Below, one piece after another: positions 59,254 through 63,799 of a stretch of 63,799 nucleotides of DNA. The number at the start of each line of letters is the position of its first letter. Position 1 is the stretch's first letter. The stretch spans positions 1 through 63,799 of the forward strand of contig JBJXGE010000069.1 in assembly GCA_046154185.1 (NCBI GenBank), in the 5' to 3' direction. The position numbers were made by a program, and so were the translations under genes. The notes below the pieces were generated by a model that saw only the letters and a program-made list of their open reading frames with translations, had not been told where the DNA came from and did no database searches. The DNA comes from JBJXGE01 sp046154185 (GTDB taxonomy: Bacteria; Planctomycetota; UBA8108; UBA1146; JAJFFE01).

Positions 59254-61680
59254 ATGCGACTTCACGTACTTGTTTTCGTGTTGACCTTATTTGTCATCGT
59301 GACGCCGGAAGCGGCGCGCGGCCAAACGCAATTGAAGGTCATCGGCACGTCGGTCGCCGGCTTGGTGTCTGGACAAGTCGAGGTGCGACTCACGACGAAC
59401 GCGCCGGTGCGCGCCTTTACGCTCGCAATTTCCTACAACTCGACGGAACTCGCCGTCGATGCAATTCAAGCGGCGGGCGCGGCGCTCGGGGCCGAGCAAT
59501 CAGTCGGGAGTATTTACGATGCGACCGGCGGCGTGACGCTCGGAGTCGTGCTGGATGCCGTGGCGCCTTTTGCCGGCCAGACGATTGCGCCCGGAATTGA
59601 CTTACTCGTCGCGACCTTCACGGCGACGCCGCTCGTCGCTGTCACGTTTGCGACCAGTCAGCCGCTCACGTTTGTCGATGCGGCGTTTGGCGATCCGCCG
59701 GTCGTGAATACCGTCACCACGTCGACGGGCGCGGTCATCGACGCCGCCCAAGGACTCACGTTTGTCGCCGGGGTCTTCGTGAGCTCGCCCGCGCCACCCA
59801 ATCTGCTCTACATGCAGCCAACCACGATCGGCAGCTTCAATTTTGCCGCGGTGCCGATCTTGCTCAGCAATCTCGCGCGACCGGTCGAGGGATTCGTCAT
59901 CGCAATCACGCACGATCCGCTCGCGCTCGAGCTCGAGGATATTCTGATCAATGACACGGACACCGATGCTGCGGGCGCGGAACTCGTGCTCAAGAGTATC
60001 GCCCCAGTCGGCGGTAGCGGCGGCACGCTCGCGGTCGTGCTCGATCAATTCGCGCCGTACGCCGGCCAAGTCATTCCGCCTGGCCCGAGCCATCACATCG
60101 CCAGCTTTCTCTACACGGCGGTGCTGGATCTGGTTGCGGGTGTCGACACGAGCGTGACCCGCACGCTGACGTTCGCCGACGGCGTGCTGGGCAGCCCGCC
60201 CGTCGAGAATCTGTTGATGATCAACGGCGTAATGACGCAGCCGGATCTCGAAGTGGGAATCGTCACCATCGAGCCGCGCGCGCCGAGCACCGTGAGTTTT
60301 TATTGTGGCGCACTCGAATTGGCAGTAGACGGTTCGGGTGAGCCGATCGATCAAGCGCACGAGGTCAAGCGCGGCGGCACGACCGAGTTGTGTTTTTTCT
60401 ACACGAGTGAACAGAACATCCAAGGCTTTCAACTCGCGGTGTGCTTCGATTGTGAACTGATCGTCGAAAGTTTCTCGATCGAGGGCACGATCGTCGAGGC
60501 GGTCGGTGCGGAGTTCGTCAACTATCAAATCGACAATACGCCCTTCGACGGCGATGGTTGTGAGCTCGTCGCGGGAATCTTGCTCGACGCCTTGCCGCCT
60601 TTCGCCGGACAAACGGTGCCGCCGAGCGCGACGCCGCTGGCATTCGCGTGCATCACCGTGTCGGTGACGGACACGCCGATCTGCACGCCGCAGGCGCCCG
60701 CGCCGCCGTTGGGAATCAACTTTTACGCCGGGCTCGAAGGCCTTACGCTCGACGCGGCGGGCGAACCGCTCGGAGGTCCGATTCAGGCGGCGCCCGGTTC
60801 GACCTTTGAGTTGTGCTTTTTCTACACGAGTCCGGCGATGGCGATTCAGGGTGTGCAAATCGCGGTATGCTTCGACTGCGATCTCGAGTTCGGCACGTTC
60901 ACTATCGACGGCACCGCGGCCGGCGCCGTTGGCGCGGAGTACGTGAACTTCCAAGTCGATAACGACCCCAACGACGGGGACGGCTGCGAGCTCTTGGCCG
61001 GCGTCTTGCTCGACTTGTTTCCGCCGTTCTTAGGGCAAACGCTTCTGTACACGACGACGCCGCTGACGCTTGGCTGCATCGACGTCACGGTGGCGGCCGA
61101 CGCCCCGTGCGAGGCGCTTCTGAATATCGAGTTTTGCGACCAAATCAATGGTCTCGGCAGCGTGCTCATCGAGAATATCGCCGTCGTCGATTACCAGTCG
61201 ATCCAGAACATCGGCAAGCACTGCACCGCCGTGCTGGTGTGCCCGACGCCGGGTGCGGAGTGCGAAGAGCTGTGCGTGCAGTTTTGCGATCCGATCAACG
61301 GCACCGGTCTCGTGCCGATCGAAAACATTGTGGTCATCGACTTCCAGTCGATCCAAAACATCACAAAGTATGGTTGCTGCCTGCGGCTCTTCCGCGAGGT
61401 GACCTTCGTGCGCGGCGATTGCAACGAAGATGACAAGCTCGACCTTGCCGACGCGGCGCTCGTGCTTGGTCAACAATTCTTTGGCCAAGTGGTGACGTGC
61501 GAAGACGCTTGCGACATCAATAACGATGGTCTGATCAATCTCGCGGACTCGGTCTATATCCTCGACCACTTGTTCAAACAGGGCTCGCCGCCGGTCGCGC
61601 CCTTCCCCGAGTGTGGCCCCGATCCCGACGAGGATCTCCTCGATTGCGAAGGCTATTCGCACTGCGACGCTTGCCCGTAA
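59254..61680 (+). CDS. Secreted protein with cohesin-like domains and C-terminal dockerin-like module
   Basis: 808 residues; AGGGAATGG precedes the ATG and a signal peptide follows (VLVFVLTLFVIVTPEAARG). Four beta-sandwich units repeat: two at residues about 25-330 (VEVRLTTNAPVRAFTLAISY, LARPVEGFVIAITHDPLALE) and two Cys-containing ones at about 350-620 (IQGFQLAVCFDCELIVESFS, IQGVQIAVCFDCDLEFGTFT). Each has the GxxLxxIxxPFAGQ(T/V)IPPG pattern of planctomycete cohesin-like domains. A duplicated Cys-rich piece (CDQINGLGSVLIENI, CDPINGTGLVPIENI) precedes the dockerin-like module (RGDCNEDDKLDLADAALVL, DINNDGLINLADSVYILDHLF) and the end HCDACP. It may bind dockerin-bearing proteins or itself. Confidence 0.8.
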   Translation: MRLHVLVFVLTLFVIVTPEAARGQTQLKVIGTSVAGLVSGQVEVRLTTNAPVRAFTLAISYNSTELAVDAIQAAGAALGAEQSVGSIYDATGGVTLGVVLDAVAPFAGQTIAPGIDLLVATFTATPLVAVTFATSQPLTFVDAAFGDPPVVNTVTTSTGAVIDAAQGLTFVAGVFVSSPAPPNLLYMQPTTIGSFNFAAVPILLSNLARPVEGFVIAITHDPLALELEDILINDTDTDAAGAELVLKSIAPVGGSGGTLAVVLDQFAPYAGQVIPPGPSHHIASFLYTAVLDLVAGVDTSVTRTLTFADGVLGSPPVENLLMINGVMTQPDLEVGIVTIEPRAPSTVSFYCGALELAVDGSGEPIDQAHEVKRGGTTELCFFYTSEQNIQGFQLAVCFDCELIVESFSIEGTIVEAVGAEFVNYQIDNTPFDGDGCELVAGILLDALPPFAGQTVPPSATPLAFACITVSVTDTPICTPQAPAPPLGINFYAGLEGLTLDAAGEPLGGPIQAAPGSTFELCFFYTSPAMAIQGVQIAVCFDCDLEFGTFTIDGTAAGAVGAEYVNFQVDNDPNDGDGCELLAGVLLDLFPPFLGQTLLYTTTPLTLGCIDVTVAADAPCEALLNIEFCDQINGLGSVLIENIAVVDYQSIQNIGKHCTAVLVCPTPGAECEELCVQFCDPINGTGLVPIENIVVIDFQSIQNITKYGCCLRLFREVTFVRGDCNEDDKLDLADAALVLGQQFFGQVVTCEDACDINNDGLINLADSVYILDHLFKQGSPPVAPFPECGPDPDEDLLDCEGYSHCDACP

Positions 61681-61814
61681 GGCGACCGTTCGGGATAACT
61701 CCACAAAAATCGCGCCGTTGGACGCCCCGTTTTCCGCCCGCCCTTCTCGAGACGGCCTTTAGCTCGCGTCGTCGTTGAACCATAATGGGCGCACGTCGTG
61801 CAAGAGGAGCGTCC

Positions 61815-62180
61815 ATGAGTCTTGAGTTCTACAAATTGGTTCACATCGCCGGCGTCGTGATGTCCGTGATGGCCTTTGCCGGGGTGCTGGCCTGCGCCGT
61901 GCTACACGCCGAACGCAATCATCCGTGGCGCAAGCATTCGCTGTTGCTCCACGGTGTCGGACTACTGGTCGCGCTGGTCGGCGGCTTCGGCATGCTCGCC
62001 AAAATGAAACTCGATTTTCCTTACCCACTTTGGATTCAACTCAAGTTTGGTATTTGGTTGGCGCTCGGCGCACTGGTCGCGCTGGCAGGACGCATGCCCG
62101 CACTCGCGCGCATTTGGTGGTGGTCGGCCGTACTATTGGTCGGCGCCGCTGGTTGGCTCGCAATCCACAAGCTCGACTGA
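61815..62180 (+). CDS. Small four-helix integral membrane protein
   Basis: 121 residues from ATG 61815, with AGAGGAG seven bases upstream (the earlier ATG at 61785 lacks a site). Four hydrophobic segments are visible: FYKLVHIAGVVMSVMAFAGV, LLLHGVGLLVALVGGFGML, LKFGIWLALGALVALAG and IWWWSAVLLVGAAGWLAI. Histidines in the first two helices could bind heme or metal, as in small SirB/CopD-like proteins, but no family is certain. Confidence 0.75.
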   Translation: MSLEFYKLVHIAGVVMSVMAFAGVLACAVLHAERNHPWRKHSLLLHGVGLLVALVGGFGMLAKMKLDFPYPLWIQLKFGIWLALGALVALAGRMPALARIWWWSAVLLVGAAGWLAIHKLD

Positions 62181-62328
62181 GCCACGCGCGGCAGTGAGCT
62201 GCAGCCGCGACAAACAATTCGCAACCGATAGAATCGCGCGCGATGTAGCGCCGTGTTCGTCGGCAATTGCGACCCGCGCCGAGACAACAAGTGAGCCGAC
62301 GAGCTACGGCGACGAGAGAGGAGTCGCC

Positions 62329-62676
62329 ATGACTCATTTGGTTCGCTACGCGGCCGAGCGCATCCACGAAACGATCGCCGAAAATCAGGGTCTGTTCTTG
62401 CTGAACTTTTACTTCCCGCTCGCCGGGCCGAGCGAGTTCTTGCGCAAAGATCTCGAACAGCTCTCGCAACTTTTTAATGACGCGATCAACTTCGGCGAGG
62501 TCGAATTGCCGTATTGGTCGGCGCTCATTCGCGAGTTCGCCGTGCGCTCGATCCCGACGCTCCTCCTCTTCAACGGCTCCGCGGAGGTCGAACGCGTCGA
62601 GCGCTTTTGGACGATCGACGCGCTGCGGGACTATCTGCAACTCGCGTCGTCGTACTACAAAGGAATGCCCGGCTAG
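62329..62676 (+). CDS. Thioredoxin-like protein lacking both redox cysteines
   Basis: 115 residues; GAGAGGAG precedes the ATG. The fold order matches thioredoxin: HETIAENQGLFLLNFYFPL, then where WCGPC is expected LAGPSEFL, FGEVELPYWSALIREF, the cis-Pro strand VRSIPTLLLFNGSAEVERVE and the last helix. Both Cys are replaced (Leu/Ser region), so disulfide chemistry is excluded. It is probably a binding or regulatory relative. Confidence 0.75.
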   Translation: MTHLVRYAAERIHETIAENQGLFLLNFYFPLAGPSEFLRKDLEQLSQLFNDAINFGEVELPYWSALIREFAVRSIPTLLLFNGSAEVERVERFWTIDALRDYLQLASSYYKGMPG

Positions 62677-62875
62677 CCGCTTCCTCGCCGGCAACGACCG
62701 ATTACGGTCGAACTCCTGTTTAGCGTCCTGTTCAGGTCGCGGCGACGAGTGCCGCCGCGATCACGATCGCACACGCACTCGCCGCATTGACTCGGCACGA
62801 AGTCTGCTGATCGCCCTTGGTCGCGCCACCACCACGCCTGATCGCGTGGGAAGCGCCGCGAAAAAAGGCGACGTC

Positions 62876-63259
62876 ATGGCGATGCGAAGCAGACTCGAAG
62901 ATTTCAGCGACTTTGCGGACGAGCAACGCGCCGTTATCGCGCGCGTGCGCCAAACACTCGAACACGAACGGTTCGCACTGACAGTCGAACAAATTCAATC
63001 GCTGTTCCAGCATGTACACGAACCCTTCGCTATCCTCCCGCGGGCCGGCGTGTTCTTGAGCAATGGGAAAAATTTTCCCGTCATGTTCGAGGCATTCGTC
63101 GACCTCTGGAATTACACGAGTCGCCCGATGTTCGATTTCCTCACGCCGCTCGAGAAGTTTCGCAGATCGCGCGCCGAGGACCCGGATCGGCCGGTCGAAC
63201 TCGTTTGCCAAGAGAGCTTGCTGTTCGTGTGCGCGCACAACCGCCATTTGCTGGAGTGA
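62876..63259 (+). CDS. Hypothetical protein
   Basis: 127 residues; AAAAAAGGCG precedes ATG 62876. The N-terminal helix RLEDFSDFADEQRAVIARVR is followed by TVEQIQSLFQHVHEPFAILP and NFPVMFEAFVDLWNYTSRPM. No motif is recognised. It is a good coding frame with acidic/basic helices, and is cytoplasmic by appearance. Confidence 0.55.
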   Translation: MAMRSRLEDFSDFADEQRAVIARVRQTLEHERFALTVEQIQSLFQHVHEPFAILPRAGVFLSNGKNFPVMFEAFVDLWNYTSRPMFDFLTPLEKFRRSRAEDPDRPVELVCQESLLFVCAHNRHLLE

Positions 63260-63290
63260 ATGCGGAGAGTGTGCAGTTCTAGACGACGTC

Positions 63291-63799
63291 TCCGCCGGCC
63301 TTTCAGGCCGGATCCGTTTTCGAACAGTACCAAGGGTAGGCCGGCAGACCGGCCAACCCTTGGCTATAACCCGACGGGCTTTGCAGGCCCTCAGATCGGA
63401 TCGACTACCCGGGGTAGACCGGCCGGGCCGGCGGACCGACCCTGCCGGTCAACCCCGGGCTATAACCCGACGGGCCTTGCAGGCCCTCAGATCGGATCGA
63501 CTCTCTTCGATCACGCCATTCGCATCGCGAGGTTCACCTGATGCGACAGCATTCAATTGGCGACGACTTCGGACGACTCGATTTGCCATCGCCGATCGCT
63601 TGTCTGTTCGCCTCGCCATCGACATCGCGCACGCGGCGCATTATCGGCGCGAGACGAGGATTCTCCTCCGGCCTTGCAGGCCGGATCGCTTCTTCACCCT
63701 TACCCGGGGTAGACCGGCCGGGCCGGCGGACCGACCCTGCCGGTCAACCCCGGGCTATAACCCGACGGGCCTTGCAGGCCCTCAGATCGGATCGACTCT
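63291..63799. repeat. Array of structured intergenic repeat elements (three copies, last cut by the window end)
   Basis: Cores lie at about 63329-63405, 63406-63504 and 63701-63799; the latter two are identical over 99 bases. Each core has an outer stem, a GC-rich inner hairpin, the string CTATAACCCGACGGGC, and a GGGC(C/T)TTGCAGGCCC hairpin ending ATCGGATCGACT. Copies 1 and 3 also carry a leading CCGGCC-TT(T/G)CA-GGCCGG hairpin. The outer stem is CCAAGGGT/ACCCTTGG in copy 1 and CCCGGGGT/ACCCCGGG in copies 2 and 3, so the pairing is preserved by paired changes. Similar elements ending in GGGCTAT occur between genes in planctomycetes (recollection, not searched). Confidence 0.8.

Noticed and set aside
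59602..60954. 450-residue minus-strand frame opposite the cohesin/dockerin gene
   Set aside because: Antisense shadow with Arg/Asp-rich composition and no motifs.
35746..61680. Classical cellulosome reading for the dockerin-like proteins
   Set aside because: Only one carries a recognisable carbohydrate-active domain; a cytochrome and a VCBS protein carry the same module, so a general surface role fits better.
63291..63799. CRISPR array
   Set aside because: Repeats are about 99 bases, contain internal hairpins and lack short unique spacers.

Overview
The window looks like a chromosomal piece of a GC-rich member of the Planctomycetota or a close relative. The main reason is a family of secreted proteins (13409-14662, 18245-20683, 35746-37740, 59254-61680) carrying the planctomycete dockerin-like module: two Ca-binding RGDxNGD / DxNDSG loops, each followed by DAVYxLxYLF, then a Cys/Pro-rich tail that in three of the four is the C-terminus and ends in CP. 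Other planctomycete-type traits are a PEGA lipoprotein, a large kinase fusion, FHA proteins and hairpin-rich intergenic repeats. No tRNA, rRNA or CRISPR array was recognised. All function calls come from reading motifs; no search or folding program was run.

Layout. 1-6.6 kb is accessory: one end of an IS21-like element cuts off a GNAT acetyltransferase gene, followed by a 1401-residue SNF2-type helicase with an unusual C-terminal Cys/Ser repeat array and a convergent PD-(D/E)XK-like protein. 6.6-10.4 kb and 20.8-24.0 kb hold the mutagenic translesion system imuA, imuB and dnaE2. It is split into two loci, but both are preceded by the same 17-nt string containing a GTTC-N7-GTT(C/A) LexA-type box. 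A Schlafen-AlbA/ATPase gene sits between imuA and imuB. Between the loci lie a methyltransferase, two overlapping RlaP-like nucleotidyltransferases, a secreted GH114-like protein, a PAAR-like toxin candidate with a SUKH immunity gene, and a secreted 14-repeat VCBS protein.

24-34.5 kb is a mix: small membrane ORFs, a secreted beta-lactamase-like hydrolase, a CDP-alcohol phosphatidyltransferase, a DUF2238-like protein, a phosphoribosyltransferase/erythromycin esterase fusion, a fatty acid desaturase with a decayed second copy next to it, and a membrane protein. 33.4-42.6 kb looks like a redox or anaerobic-physiology island: a PglD-like acetyltransferase fused to a carrier protein, a radical SAM/SPASM enzyme, a pentaheme cytochrome, a NosR/NapH-like ferredoxin-TPR membrane protein, a hemerythrin, a tryptophanase and an Rrf2 regulator with three Cys. 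Two divergent promoters here share a perfect inverted repeat GGATA-N4-TATCC, a candidate operator.

43-58.9 kb carries an FHA protein; a secreted thioredoxin-fold gene interrupted by one in-frame TGA at the place of the first CxxC cysteine, followed by a SECIS-like hairpin (candidate selenoprotein); a methyltransferase; a STAND-ATPase/Ser-Thr kinase/FHA fusion; an alpha-oxoamine synthase; a YjbR protein with a histone-like tail; a C39-like peptidase; a lipoprotein/prenyltransferase-like pair; and PEGA lipoprotein-murD. The window closes with a cohesin-like plus dockerin protein, small genes, and an array of structured repeats whose stems covary.

The observations judged most worth checking are the candidate selenoprotein, the shared LexA-type boxes on the split mutasome, the GGATA-N4-TATCC operator pair, the toxin/immunity pair and the helicase repeat array.
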